Positions 54,267 through 63,755 of a stretch of DNA of 64,000 nt are shown here, piece by piece. The stretch is from Carboxylicivirga sp. (GTDB lineage: Bacteria; Bacteroidota; Bacteroidia; Bacteroidales; Marinilabiliaceae), in contig JAOARW010000046.1 of the NCBI GenBank assembly GCA_025210475.1, positions 248,001 to 312,000 on the forward strand, written 5' to 3'. Every line of letters begins with the position of its first letter. Position 1 is the first letter of the stretch. The notes beneath the pieces were generated by a model. The model saw only the letters and a program-made list of their open reading frames with translations, did not search any database and was not told the origin of the DNA. Made by a program: the position numbers and the translations under genes.

Positions 54267-54632
54267 TTAAAATAACTCGGTAATCATTTTAATAAAGGCT
54301 TGTCGGCTTTTGGTGGAACTTTCAATCATATCGCGATGGTACCTGAGAAGTTCCTGATCTTGTGTGTTTAAATTGCTTTTGACAATGTTATTGGCGTCGC
54401 CATCGAAATTAACTTTAGTATAAGCTACTAAGTTTAATTCAATGTCGGTTTTTAAGGCTAATCGTTCCAATACCTTTTCAATCTCAAACTTGTTTTTATC
54501 ACCGGCAACAAAATCGCTAACAGTATAGCGAAAATCGCCCGTTAGAGTAGTAACTTCAAGGGAAGCGGCATCTTCAATTTTAGCAGAAATTTTGTCTTTT
54601 ATTCGTTGAAGGGGTTTCTTTTGGTCGGCCAT
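54267..54632 (-). CDS. Orphan operon protein A: minimal GD-His domain, first gene
   Basis: Protein of 121 aa, first gene of the five-gene operon. LEVTT at 25-29, DGD at 77-79 and H99, with the GD-to-His distance of 20. The intervening region contains a FEIEKVLERLALKTDIELNL segment. A basic N-terminus with KISAKIEDAAS is followed by the strand. An MCP gene lies 145 bp upstream on the same strand, behind a hairpin. Function unknown. Confidence 0.68.
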   Translation of the reverse strand: MADQKKPLQRIKDKISAKIEDAASLEVTTLTGDFRYTVSDFVAGDKNKFEIEKVLERLALKTDIELNLVAYTKVNFDGDANNIVKSNLNTQDQELLRYHRDMIESSTKSRQAFIKMITELF

Positions 54633-54739
54633 GACGTTAATTGTTTACATGAATTAAAAATTGTTTTGATAGTCAATATATTAATTCATACCAAAAGAAA
54701 CAATTATATTATTTTAATTAATAGTTTTCATTAAAGGTA

Positions 54740-54768
54740 ATACCCCGATAAATAGCTTACCGGGGTAT
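54740..54768 (-). terminator. Hairpin downstream of the MCP gene
   Basis: ATACCCCG / CGGGGTAT perfect 8-bp arms around a 13-nt loop, 10 bp after the MCP stop on the minus strand. The T-run is poor. It probably ends most MCP transcripts, with possible read-through into the orphan operon. Confidence 0.5.
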
Positions 54769-54777
54769 AATCTCTAA

Positions 54778-56562
54778 TTAGTTTTCCAATTGAAAATAGT
54801 TTATCAGCTTTTTAAGGTTGTGGGCCTGAGTATTTAGCTCTTCGGCACTAGCCGCAATTTCTTCACTGTTAGAAGCATTGTGTTGTGTTGTTTGATTGAG
54901 CTGCTGGATGGCTGTGTTAATTTGCTGAACAGCATCTCTTTGCTCTCTTGTTGCCGCCGAAATTTCTTTAATTAAAGCATGCGAATTATCAATGGTAGGC
55001 ACCATTTTATTAAGCTGTGCATTGGAGCTGGTAGATAAGTCGTTGCTTTGTTCGGCAAACTTGATTATTTCTGCTGCTGCGTCCTGGCTTCGTTCGGCAA
55101 GTTTACGAACTTCACCTGCTACCACAGCGAAGCCACGACCGTGATTGCCTGCTCTGGCTGCTTCAACTGATGCGTTAAGTGCCAGGATGTTAGTTTGCAT
55201 GGCAATCTCGCCAATAACCGATACTTTCTCTGAAATTAGTTTGTTGGCTTCGGTGGCTTTTTCTGATTCGTTGGCTGTTAATTTGATACCTTTTAGAGTT
55301 TCGGTTGAATGTTCCTCGCTATTGCCGGCATTCACATTGCTCTGTTCAATATTGGCCACCATTTCTTCCATGGTTGTAGACACTTCTTCGAGTGAAGCAG
55401 CCTGCTCGCTTGCACCCTGACTCAGATCCTGTGAGCTGACATTCAATTGATCGCTGGCCAGGTTTAGTTGATTGGCGCCATTTGCAATCTCACTCACCAC
55501 CTCGCGAAGTTTAAGGTTCATTTGGCCCATCGCTTGCATCAGTCGACTGATTTCATCTTTTCCTTGTGTTTCAAAAGAGTGATGTAATTCGCCTTTGGCA
55601 AGGGCTTCGGCTAATAGTAAACCTCTCTGAACAGGGCGGGTAATGCTAATGGAAGAAAGCCTGCTGATAATTATGCCAATGATGATGGCCAGAATTAAAA
55701 CTGTGGTAATGCCAAATATAGCCGAGCGAATAATTTGTTTCTCTTTAGTATTGACCTTGTCTATAATAGAGTCACTCAGCTTAGAAACGGCAGCTCCCTC
55801 AATTTGCATGTTTTTCAATTGCTTTCCTTGCTCTATATTGTCGGTCACAAAAACTTTAAAGGCTTTTTCGTAATCGATATAACCATCTGCAATTTTCTCT
55901 AAGGAAGAAAGGGTTTTTCCAGAGTAGGAAGCTTTAGCATCATCGATTACCGAGTGTAATTTGTTAATCTTATCGTTGACTTTCTTTACCAGCTTTTGAT
56001 TGATGTCACCATTCTGATTGATGGGATTGGCGATAAACTCCCAAGCTGCGAGTCGTACCTGGCTATGGGCATAAAAAACATCTTTCGATAACTTATTGTG
56101 CTGGTTAAGGTTGCGATCGAAAGTTATTTGTGCGCCCACCTTACCACCTTCCTTCGACCATTTGGAGCGTGTTTTTTGTTTATCGTTTTCATATTCAACA
56201 AAGGTTTGAAAAGCATGTAGGTAGCCATTAATGGCCATTGTTAATGAATCGGTTGCCAACACTTCGTAATGATTAAGGCTGTCCGTTAACTCAATTTGTA
56301 TTAAAGCTTTTTGCAAATAGTTTACTGTTTCGTCCACCTTTGCCTTATCCACAAAGTTCATGTAATATAGAACAGATATCCTGGCCTTTAATAAATTGTC
56401 CTGTCCTTCTTTTAGGTGATTCGCAACTTCAACAATATTTTGCGTATTTTTTATACCATTACGGCCGATAAGCCCAACTGTAGCTACGCAGATAACCATA
56501 ATGGAAAAGCCAAGTGTCAACCTTTTTCGGATGCTTAGGTTTCGGATACTGAAGTTTTTCAT
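54778..56562 (-). CDS. mcp: Methyl-accepting chemotaxis protein
   Basis: Chemoreceptor of 594 aa. TM1 about 13-32 and TM2 about 285-305 flank a helical periplasmic sensing domain. A HAMP-like region follows ([20 protein letters not shown]), then a signalling domain with the conserved hairpin tip [21 protein letters not shown] (about 455-475). Methylation-type helices with [19 protein letters not shown] are present. Ligand unknown. It is the nearest upstream neighbour of the orphan operon, with a hairpin in between. No CheA/W genes are present in the window. Confidence 0.92.
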   Translation of the reverse strand: MKNFSIRNLSIRKRLTLGFSIMVICVATVGLIGRNGIKNTQNIVEVANHLKEGQDNLLKARISVLYYMNFVDKAKVDETVNYLQKALIQIELTDSLNHYEVLATDSLTMAINGYLHAFQTFVEYENDKQKTRSKWSKEGGKVGAQITFDRNLNQHNKLSKDVFYAHSQVRLAAWEFIANPINQNGDINQKLVKKVNDKINKLHSVIDDAKASYSGKTLSSLEKIADGYIDYEKAFKVFVTDNIEQGKQLKNMQIEGAAVSKLSDSIIDKVNTKEKQIIRSAIFGITTVLILAIIIGIIISRLSSISITRPVQRGLLLAEALAKGELHHSFETQGKDEISRLMQAMGQMNLKLREVVSEIANGANQLNLASDQLNVSSQDLSQGASEQAASLEEVSTTMEEMVANIEQSNVNAGNSEEHSTETLKGIKLTANESEKATEANKLISEKVSVIGEIAMQTNILALNASVEAARAGNHGRGFAVVAGEVRKLAERSQDAAAEIIKFAEQSNDLSTSSNAQLNKMVPTIDNSHALIKEISAATREQRDAVQQINTAIQQLNQTTQHNASNSEEIAASAEELNTQAHNLKKLINYFQLEN

Positions 56563-56969
56563 TCTTCTACTTTTTGAGTTTGGTTTTGTGTGTTTCTCAT
56601 TCTTTGGGACTGTAAAAATAACTTTCTCGTAATAATGATGAAATTCATTAAAATTATGTAAGTATCATAAATATAGGGATTTATTAAAATATGACCCGAT
56701 GAACCTGCAAAAAATCTACACAAACGTGTAAAAATAATTGACGAAATATTTCTGCATATAATTACCGAAATTACGCTATTAGCCATTGTGTGAATAACTA
56801 TAAAATCATCAATTATTCCATCTCAATTTTTTTTGCTGAGTAATAATTAGCTTTTAATCGTGAAGAAAAACTGTTTCATCGTTGATTTTTAAAGAGCCTC
56901 AGAGCTTTGGGTTATAGATGTAAATGTTAGTTGCTGAGATGTATACCCCAAAATAGTTTAAGTGTAAAG

Positions 56970-57000
56970 TTTGGTTTTAATAAAAAAACAAATACATTTG
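56970..57000 (+). promoter_or_regulatory. Bacteroidota-type promoter of the cellobiose cassette
   Basis: TTTG at 56970-56973, then exactly 19 bp, then TACATTTG at 56993-57000: a complete -33/-7 pair. Transcription should start near 57007, and the operator-like repeat at 57009-57025 lies immediately downstream. Confidence 0.75.
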
Positions 57001-57008
57001 ACGAAGAA

Positions 57009-57025
57009 AGTGTAAAAATAACACT
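57009..57025. promoter_or_regulatory. Candidate operator: AGTGT-N7-ACACT
   Basis: A perfect 5-bp inverted repeat with a 7-bp spacer between the -7 element and the start codon, positioned to block transcription. A second AGTGTAAA half-site lies at 56961. The downstream Nudix-type regulator is the likely ligand-responsive binder (inference). Confidence 0.5.
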
Positions 57026-57032
57026 AAGCAAA

Positions 57033-57767
57033 ATGAAACAAATTTCACCTTATATTTCAGTTGATTGTGTGCTGTTTGGGTACAATGGAAGTGATCTTGA
57101 AGTATTAATTGTTGATCGAACACTTACTGATGAGAAAAGTGGACAAGTATTGATTGATGATCGCACTTTAACCGGAAATCATGTTTATGAAGATGAAACG
57201 ATAGAAGATGCCGCTTATAGGGTATTATACGAATTAACAGGTTTGGATAATGTGTTCTTAGAACAGTTTAAAACCTTCGCTCATCCCGATCGATTAAAAA
57301 AGCCCAATGATCAATTGTGGTTAAAAAGAACCGGCCGGGAAGCTGATGCCCGAATTGTGACCATCGGTTTTTATTCCTTGGTGGCCACCGACAAGGTAAA
57401 GTTAGAATGGAAAGGGCGCAACGTGCGTTGGATACCGGTAAGTGAAGTGGGGAACTTGGCTTTTGATCATAACCTGATATTAAATGAGGCTCTGAAAACA
57501 TTGCAAACACGCATAAAGTATGAACCCATCACATTTGAATTATTGCCAGATAAGTTTACGCTCACACAACTGCAAAATGTTTACGAAGCCATCTGGGGCA
57601 TCGAATTGGATAAACGGAATTTCAGAAAAAAGGTAGCTCGTATGAAATACCTGATTCAACTGGACGAGAAACAAACCGGGGTCGCTCACAAACCTGCACG
57701 TTTGTATGTGTTTAGTCGCGATGTTTATGATAAAACCAAGAAGGAACTATTTGATTTCACCGTTTAA
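57033..57767 (+). CDS. Nudix-family transcriptional regulator (AraR/NrtR-like)
   Basis: The ATG at 57033 gives 244 aa; an in-frame TTG at 56931 lies upstream of the promoter and is rejected. Residues about 8-120 resemble a Nudix domain. The Nudix box (48-70) reads G-x5-E ... R63-V-L-Y-E67-L-T-G, so the catalytic REUXEE is degenerate and hydrolysis is unlikely. Residues about 150-240 are a winged helix (FTLTQLQNVYEAIWGIELDKRNFRKKV). Bacteroidota use such proteins as sugar repressors. It is the first gene of the cassette, 9 bp before the transporter. Ligand and sites unproven. Confidence 0.85.
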   Translation: MKQISPYISVDCVLFGYNGSDLEVLIVDRTLTDEKSGQVLIDDRTLTGNHVYEDETIEDAAYRVLYELTGLDNVFLEQFKTFAHPDRLKKPNDQLWLKRTGREADARIVTIGFYSLVATDKVKLEWKGRNVRWIPVSEVGNLAFDHNLILNEALKTLQTRIKYEPITFELLPDKFTLTQLQNVYEAIWGIELDKRNFRKKVARMKYLIQLDEKQTGVAHKPARLYVFSRDVYDKTKKELFDFTV

Positions 57768-57776
57768 ATCAGGAAA

Positions 57777-59393
57777 ATGCTCAAACAGGAGAAAATCTCA
57801 ATTAAGGAAAAAATAGGCTATGCTTTAGGGGATGGAGCGGCCAATATTGCCTGGCGTGGAGTCGCTACATTTTTACTGATTTTTTATACCGATGTATTTG
57901 GAATTAGCGCAGCTTTAGCGGGTACGGTTTTATTAGTAGCTAAAACCAGTGATGGTTTAAGCGATATTGGGATGGGACTTATCGGTGATCGAACCAATAC
58001 CAAATATGGCAAGTTTCGTCCTTGGGTTTTGTGGTCGGCATTTCCATTAGCTATATCGCTCTCTATGCTTTATACCACTCCTGATTTAGGTAATACAGGA
58101 AAAGTTATTTATGCTTTTACTACCTATTTTCTGTTTACGCTTATTTATACGGCTAATAACATACCTTATGGGGCATTAATGGCTGTAATGACTGGTGATT
58201 TGAAACAACGTACCAGTCTCGGTTCTTATCGTATGGTGGGTGCATTTGCAGGAGGAATGCTGGTCCAGGGTGCCTTATTGTATCTGGTGGCTTATTTTGG
58301 TAATGTCGATCCTCAAGTGGAGGTTAAGCAACTGACCCAAGATAAATATGAAGTTACAGTTTCATCACCCTATGATGTTCCAAATGCCAATGTTAAAACG
58401 GAGAATGGTATTGCTACATTTCTGTGGAAAGAAGCTAAGGATGGTGATGAACCAACGAAGCACAAAAGTTTTTCGATGGAACCTGATGTCAACTATTCTT
58501 TTATTGTGGAAGGAGAAGGCAACCTGGATTCTGAGAGTTTTTCAGTTATAAATCAAAAGAAAGGCTATAGTTATTCGATCTATTTGTTGTCGGTTTTTTT
58601 AGCTGCTTTTATGGTAATAACGTTTCTAACGACACGTGAACGAATAAGTCCGCCTGCTTATCAACAGAATAACTTAAAGAAAGATTTCAGAAACCTTATT
58701 GACAATCGCCCTTGGTTAATTTTATTGATAGTTGCCCTGATTTATAACGTTTATAACAATATGAAGCAGGGTGTAACCATCATGTATTTTAAATATTATT
58801 TAAATGATGAATTGCTTTCGGCGGCCTACCTCGTAGCATTAATGATTATATCTATAGCAGGTGCCATGGCAACAGCTCCTTTAGCTCGGCTATGGGGAAA
58901 GCGTAGGTTGTTTATCATCGCTTTGTTGTTTTCAAGTTCGGTGAATGCTCTGATAGTATTTTGTGGACCTGGAGATATTGTAGCCATCTTTTCATTGGGA
59001 ATTATTTCAGAGTTTGCTGCAGCCATTTTTCCAACATTGTTTTTTGCTATGCTAGGAGATGTGGCCGACTATTCAGAATGGAAAAATGGTCGTCGGGCAA
59101 CTGGATTGGTTTACTCCGCAGGCTCTTTTGCCACTAAATTTGGTGGGGGAATCGCCGGTGCCATAATAGGCTTTGTATTAGCCATGTTCAATTACGATGG
59201 AATGGATGCTGTTTCTATTAAAGGAGCAGTGCCGGGTATTGTAATGTTAATGAGTTGGATTCCTGCGCTGATAGCTGTTGTTGCTGCCGGTATTATGGTC
59301 TTCTATCCATTGTCACAGAAGATGATGACGCAGATTACGAATGAATTAAATGAAAAAAGAAATGCCGATCTCACGTTAGATAATCAGGTTTAA
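57777..59393 (+). CDS. GPH-family sugar:cation symporter with extramembrane insertion
   Basis: Transporter of 538 aa of the GPH (MelB-like) family. Motifs: KIGYALGDGAANI near residue 12, DGLSDIGMGLIGDRTNTKYGKFRPWVLW (59-86) and YGALMAVMTGDLKQRTSL (131-148). A soluble-looking stretch of about 90 residues (175-265, VDPQVEVKQLTQ to NQKKGYSYS) interrupts the membrane helices. GPH proteins are about 450 aa, so this insertion explains the extra length. It lies between the Nudix regulator and cellobiose phosphorylase genes and probably imports cellobiose or a related disaccharide. Confidence 0.88.
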   Translation: MLKQEKISIKEKIGYALGDGAANIAWRGVATFLLIFYTDVFGISAALAGTVLLVAKTSDGLSDIGMGLIGDRTNTKYGKFRPWVLWSAFPLAISLSMLYTTPDLGNTGKVIYAFTTYFLFTLIYTANNIPYGALMAVMTGDLKQRTSLGSYRMVGAFAGGMLVQGALLYLVAYFGNVDPQVEVKQLTQDKYEVTVSSPYDVPNANVKTENGIATFLWKEAKDGDEPTKHKSFSMEPDVNYSFIVEGEGNLDSESFSVINQKKGYSYSIYLLSVFLAAFMVITFLTTRERISPPAYQQNNLKKDFRNLIDNRPWLILLIVALIYNVYNNMKQGVTIMYFKYYLNDELLSAAYLVALMIISIAGAMATAPLARLWGKRRLFIIALLFSSSVNALIVFCGPGDIVAIFSLGIISEFAAAIFPTLFFAMLGDVADYSEWKNGRRATGLVYSAGSFATKFGGGIAGAIIGFVLAMFNYDGMDAVSIKGAVPGIVMLMSWIPALIAVVAAGIMVFYPLSQKMMTQITNELNEKRNADLTLDNQV

Positions 59394-59405
59394 AAATATT
59401 GTAAG

Positions 59406-61841
59406 ATGAAGTACGGACATTTTGACGACGCACGAAGAGAGTATGTAATTACTAATCCGCAAACGCCCTGGCCATGGATTAATTATCTTGGTAATGAAGA
59501 TTTTTTCTCATTGATTTCCAATACTGCAGGAGGTTATGCGTTTTATAAAGATGCTAAGTTTCGGAGGCTTACCCGCTACCGTTATAACAATGTTCCTATG
59601 GATAATGGCGGGCGCTATTTCTACATCAAGGAGGATGATACCGTTTGGTCGCCCGGCTGGAAACCCTGTAAAACCGACTTGGATAAATATGAATGTCGGC
59701 ATGGCATGAGTTATACACAAATTACCGGGGCAAAAAATGGATTAGAAGCAGAAGTGTTATGCTTTGTTCCTTTAAAAAGCTGGGCCGAAGTTCAAAAAGT
59801 AAAACTAAGTAATACCACCTCTGAGCCAAAAAAACTTAAGCTATTCTCTTTTATGGAGTGGTGCCTTTGGAATGCCGAGGATGACCAGAATAATCTTCAA
59901 CGAAACCTTTCGACCGGAGAAGTGGAGGTCCAAGGTTCTACCATCTTTCACAAAACAGAATATAAAGAGCGGCGTAATCACTATGCTTTTTACCATGTAA
60001 ATGCTGATATTGATGGCTATGATACCGATCGGGAATCGTTTGTAGGCTTATATAACGAGTTTTCGGCGCCCCAGACAGTTGTTAATGGTCGCGCGAATAA
60101 TTCGAAAGCTCATGGCTGGTCACCCATTGCATCTCACTACATTGAACTGGAGTTGCAACCAGGCGAATCAAAAGAATATATCTTTCTGTTAGGCTACATC
60201 GAAAATGCAGAAGAGGATAAGTGGGAGTCGAAGAATGTGGTTAACAAACAGGCTGCCGAGGCACTTATACAACGTTTTAATACAACAGAGAAAGTTGAGG
60301 CAGCACTATCTGACTTACGGCAATATTGGGATCAGCTTTTGGATAAATACGTGTTGGAGAGCCACGACGAGAAGTTGAATCGTATGGTAAATATTTGGAA
60401 CCAGTACCAATGCATGGTCACCTTTAATATGTCACGATCGGCTTCTTTCTTCGAAGTAGGTATTGGACGGGGCATGGGCTTCCGCGATTCCAACCAGGAC
60501 CTGATTGGATTTGTTCATCAGATACCTGAACGAGCCCGTGAACGAATCATTGATATTGCTTCTACCCAATTTCCCGATGGTGGATGTTATCACCAATATC
60601 AACCATTAACCAAGCGGGGTAACGATGCCATTGGTGGTGGTTTTAATGACGATCCCATGTGGTTAATCCTAGGTGTGGTGAGCTACATTAAGGAGTCGGG
60701 CGATTTTTCGATCTTGGATGAGATGGTACCATTTGATAATGATACAAGTTTGGCTAAGTCGCTGTATGATCATCTGACCATTTCTTTTAATCATGTGATT
60801 AATAATTTGGGACCAAACGGCTTGCCCTTAATTGGAAGAGCCGATTGGAATGATTGTTTGAACTTGAATTGTTTCTCTAAAGATCCCAATGAATCGTTTC
60901 AAACAACAGAAAATAATACCGAGGGCTCAAAGGCCGAATCACTTATGATAGCCGGTTTGTTTGTAGTATATGGAAAGGAATATGTGAAGTTGAGTAAGTT
61001 CATTGGTAATATTGATGAGGCGAATCGTGCACAGGCCGAGGTTGATAAGATGATTGACGCTGTTAAAACCAAAGGATGGGATGGTGACTGGTTCTTACGC
61101 GCTTACGATTTTTATGGCAATAAAGTGGGCAGCAATGAAAATAAAGAAGGTAAAATATTTATTGAGTCACAAGGGTGGTGCACCATGGCCGGGATTGGAA
61201 AAGAAGAAGGCTTGTGCGAAAAGGCTCTGAACTCTGTGAAAGAACGCCTGGATTGTGATTATGGAATTGTACTTAATAATCCTGCTTTTACAAAGTATGT
61301 GATTGAGTATGGTGAGATTTCAACCTATCCCGCAGGTTATAAGGAGAATGCAGGAATCTTTTGCCATAATAATCCCTGGATTATGATTGGTGAGACGGAG
61401 ATTGGTCGTGGAGAAAATGCCTGGGAGTACTATAAAAAAATCTGTCCGGCTTATCTGGAAGAGATTAGCGAATTGCATAAAACAGAGCCTTATGTATACG
61501 CGCAGATGATTGGCGGTAAAGATGCCCATAAACCAGGCGAAGCCAAAAATTCCTGGTTAACAGGTACAGCTGCCTGGAACTTTTATGCAATTAGTCAATA
61601 TATACTTGGGATTCAGCCTGATTATGATGGGTTGGTTATTGATCCTTGCATACCGGCTAATTGGAAAGGTTTTACCGTTAAACGACAGTTCAGAGGGGCC
61701 GAATATCGCATACAGGTTGAAAACCCGCGAGGTGTAAACAAAGGTGTTGCTAAATTAACCCTTAATGGCGAAAAAATAGAAGGAAACAAAGTGCCTGCTT
61801 TTGAGATGGGTACACATGAAGTGGTTGTTATCCTGGGATAA
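59406..61841 (+). CDS. cbp: Cellobiose phosphorylase (GH94)
   Basis: Cytosolic enzyme (no signal peptide, 811 aa) that converts cellobiose and phosphate to glucose 1-phosphate and glucose. Alignment in mind with the Clostridium thermocellum enzyme shows long identical blocks: [68 protein letters not shown] (D483 is the probable catalytic acid) and [13 protein letters not shown]. The length is identical to that enzyme. Substrate could extend to related disaccharides, but the cellobiose type is the clear best match. It ends the regulator-transporter-enzyme cassette. Confidence 0.95.
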   Translation: MKYGHFDDARREYVITNPQTPWPWINYLGNEDFFSLISNTAGGYAFYKDAKFRRLTRYRYNNVPMDNGGRYFYIKEDDTVWSPGWKPCKTDLDKYECRHGMSYTQITGAKNGLEAEVLCFVPLKSWAEVQKVKLSNTTSEPKKLKLFSFMEWCLWNAEDDQNNLQRNLSTGEVEVQGSTIFHKTEYKERRNHYAFYHVNADIDGYDTDRESFVGLYNEFSAPQTVVNGRANNSKAHGWSPIASHYIELELQPGESKEYIFLLGYIENAEEDKWESKNVVNKQAAEALIQRFNTTEKVEAALSDLRQYWDQLLDKYVLESHDEKLNRMVNIWNQYQCMVTFNMSRSASFFEVGIGRGMGFRDSNQDLIGFVHQIPERARERIIDIASTQFPDGGCYHQYQPLTKRGNDAIGGGFNDDPMWLILGVVSYIKESGDFSILDEMVPFDNDTSLAKSLYDHLTISFNHVINNLGPNGLPLIGRADWNDCLNLNCFSKDPNESFQTTENNTEGSKAESLMIAGLFVVYGKEYVKLSKFIGNIDEANRAQAEVDKMIDAVKTKGWDGDWFLRAYDFYGNKVGSNENKEGKIFIESQGWCTMAGIGKEEGLCEKALNSVKERLDCDYGIVLNNPAFTKYVIEYGEISTYPAGYKENAGIFCHNNPWIMIGETEIGRGENAWEYYKKICPAYLEEISELHKTEPYVYAQMIGGKDAHKPGEAKNSWLTGTAAWNFYAISQYILGIQPDYDGLVIDPCIPANWKGFTVKRQFRGAEYRIQVENPRGVNKGVAKLTLNGEKIEGNKVPAFEMGTHEVVVILG

Positions 61842-61943
61842 ATAATTCCGGAGTCTGATAAATCAAGGTGATTGGGGATTGAGAGTGGGCCTTGTTGTAT
61901 TGCATAATGCGTTTATAGCTTAATCAACTTTATCCTATTATTA

Positions 61944-62510
61944 ATGAAAACCGATAAAACACTAATTAAGAAGCTCAAAAAAGGAGATATTCGGGCATTT
62001 AATCAGCTGTTCGAATATTACAGCCCCAAATTGTATGGTTTTGCGCTCAAGTATCTGAAATCGGAAGTAGAGGCGGAAGGTTTGGTGCAAGAAGTTTTTA
62101 TTAAAATATGGAATAAACGTGAAAGTCTTGAGCTCGATAAATCCTTCCATTCTTATTTATTTACCATTGCTTTTAATTTCATCAAAAAACAGTTTGAAAA
62201 GCGTAAGGTGGTTTCAGGAATAGTTGATGTTTTAGCGCCTGAAATCGCTGATAATTCCACGGAGAAAGGAATACTTTATCGATCAGTCTTGCATCAGGTT
62301 ATTGACTTATTGGATGAGTTGCCCGACAAAAAGAAAAAAATATTTGAGATGAGCCGTTTTGAAGGTTTGCCCTCAAAAGAGATTGCTCAACGAATTGGTC
62401 TTGCTCCAAAAACCATCGACAATCAGATTTCGGAAGTAATACATTATTTAAAAGAGCGTGTGGATGTTAATGGAATAGCCATTATTTTATTTACACTCGT
62501 AATGATCTGA
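61944..62510 (+). CDS. FecI-type ECF sigma factor
   Basis: ECF sigma factor of 188 aa. Region 2: FNQLFEYYSPKLYGFALKYL, then VQEVFIKIWNKRE and SYLFTIAFNFIKK. Region 4: LPDKKKKIFEMSRFEGLPSKEIAQRIGLAPKTIDNQI. The hydrophobic tail GIAIILFTLVMI is common in sigma factors paired with SusC/FecR systems of Bacteroidota. It is followed by a hairpin and the FecR gene, and then by a SusC-like receptor with an STN domain. This fits trans-envelope signalling. Confidence 0.9.
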   Translation: MKTDKTLIKKLKKGDIRAFNQLFEYYSPKLYGFALKYLKSEVEAEGLVQEVFIKIWNKRESLELDKSFHSYLFTIAFNFIKKQFEKRKVVSGIVDVLAPEIADNSTEKGILYRSVLHQVIDLLDELPDKKKKIFEMSRFEGLPSKEIAQRIGLAPKTIDNQISEVIHYLKERVDVNGIAIILFTLVMI

Positions 62511-62550
62511 TAAACTAGCATTTAAAACTGTGAATCGAAATAAAGCAAAA

Positions 62551-62580
62551 AAATCTCCTTTTTCGGCGGGAGATTTTTCT
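62551..62580 (+). terminator. Hairpin between sigma factor and FecR genes
   Basis: AAAATCTCC / GGGAGATTTTT stem followed by CTTTTTG. A terminator or attenuator that sets a sigma to anti-sigma ratio is plausible. Confidence 0.65.
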
Positions 62581-62655
62581 TTTTGCCGGATATAACTAAT
62601 AAAGGCTGAAATTATTGCAGGCTTTTTACCCAATTTATAAGATGCAGAAGGGGAT

Positions 62656-63672
62656 ATGACAAAACTGAACAAAGACATATTAAAGCGTTACACCTCGGAT
62701 GATTATACTGTGAAAGATGAACGGTATGTAACCAATCAGTTTACTAATGAAGAAAATTTAGAAGAACTGCGTGAGGAGTTAAAGGCTGACTGGGATGTAA
62801 ATAATTATACCAACCACAATAAGGACTTATCAAAAGTGTTTGAAACGATTCAAAATGAGATTCAACCAGCCAAGAGCAATAAGCTTATCCGCCTGTATAA
62901 GGTTTACTCCAGTATTGCAGCCATTCTGTTACTTCCACTGATTAGCTTATTTGTATTTAATAACCTAAAAAATGATTATCAAAATTCAAATCAGACCTTA
63001 AGTATGATACAGGCAGCACCTGGCACAAAGGTTCAATTTTTATTGCCAGATGGTACCAGCGGATGGTTAACGGGAGGTTCAGAGTTGAGTTACCAAACAT
63101 CATTCAAGAACCGTCATGTTAACTTAAAAGGTGAGGCTTATTTTGATGTGACTCACGATAAAGACCATCCTTTTGAAGTTTTAGGAAGTGGTTCAAAAAT
63201 AGTGGTGTTAGGTACGCGATTTAGTGCTAATATGTGGCCACAAAACCCAACCACTGAAGTTGTACTCGAAAGTGGTAAAGTAAAGTTTGTACCGGCAAAC
63301 AAATCAGAAGCCACCATCCTAAAACCCGGAGAAAAGTTGATCTATCAAAAATCATCCGATAAATGTGTGGTAAATGAGGTGGATGCAAAACTTATCAACG
63401 CCGAAGTGAAAGGTAAACTGATTTTTAGAGGTGAAAGCATTGATGAGGTGGCTAAAAAATTAGAGGCCTGGTTTAATGTGGAAGTGATTTTGGAAGGTAA
63501 ACATTCAAATGCCTACAAGTGCAGAGCAACTTTTAAGGATGAAAGCCTTGAAGAAGTATTGAAATTAATAAAGCTAACAATTCCCATGAGCTATCAGATT
63601 GAACAGCCGGTTTTATTAGCCAATGGAAAATACAGTAAACGAAAAGTGATACTTAAAGCAAACCAAAAATGA
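62656..63672 (+). CDS. FecR-family anti-sigma factor
   Basis: Protein of 338 aa with a short N-terminal cytoplasmic domain, a TM helix (IAAILLLPLISLFVF, about 90-105) and a periplasmic FecR domain (AAPGTKVQFLLPDGTSGWLTGGSELSY, then LKGEAYFDV). The C-terminal DUF4974 region is SIDEVAKKLEAWFNVEV ... ATFKDESLEEVLKLI. Such proteins relay binding of a substrate at a TonB-dependent receptor to the sigma factor. The SusC-like gene follows 83 bp later. Substrate unknown. Confidence 0.9.
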   Translation: MTKLNKDILKRYTSDDYTVKDERYVTNQFTNEENLEELREELKADWDVNNYTNHNKDLSKVFETIQNEIQPAKSNKLIRLYKVYSSIAAILLLPLISLFVFNNLKNDYQNSNQTLSMIQAAPGTKVQFLLPDGTSGWLTGGSELSYQTSFKNRHVNLKGEAYFDVTHDKDHPFEVLGSGSKIVVLGTRFSANMWPQNPTTEVVLESGKVKFVPANKSEATILKPGEKLIYQKSSDKCVVNEVDAKLINAEVKGKLIFRGESIDEVAKKLEAWFNVEVILEGKHSNAYKCRATFKDESLEEVLKLIKLTIPMSYQIEQPVLLANGKYSKRKVILKANQK

Positions 63673-63687
63673 TATAAAATAAAAAAA

Positions 63688-63723
63688 AGGAGAGTATGAA
63701 GCACCACCTTCGTTAACTCTCCT
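63688..63723 (+). terminator. Hairpin upstream of the SusC-like gene
   Basis: AGGAGAGT and ACTCTCCT are exact reverse complements around a 20-nt loop that itself can pair GAAG with CTTC. An AT-rich tract follows, with no clean T-run. It may be a leader structure or a partial terminator. Confidence 0.5.
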
Positions 63724-63755
63724 AAAATATTTGTTTCACTAAACATTTCAAATTT

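Noticed and set aside
56559..56786. 75-aa minus-strand ORF just upstream of the MCP gene
   Set aside because: Low-complexity hydrophobic sequence in the 5' leader of the MCP gene with no family similarity.
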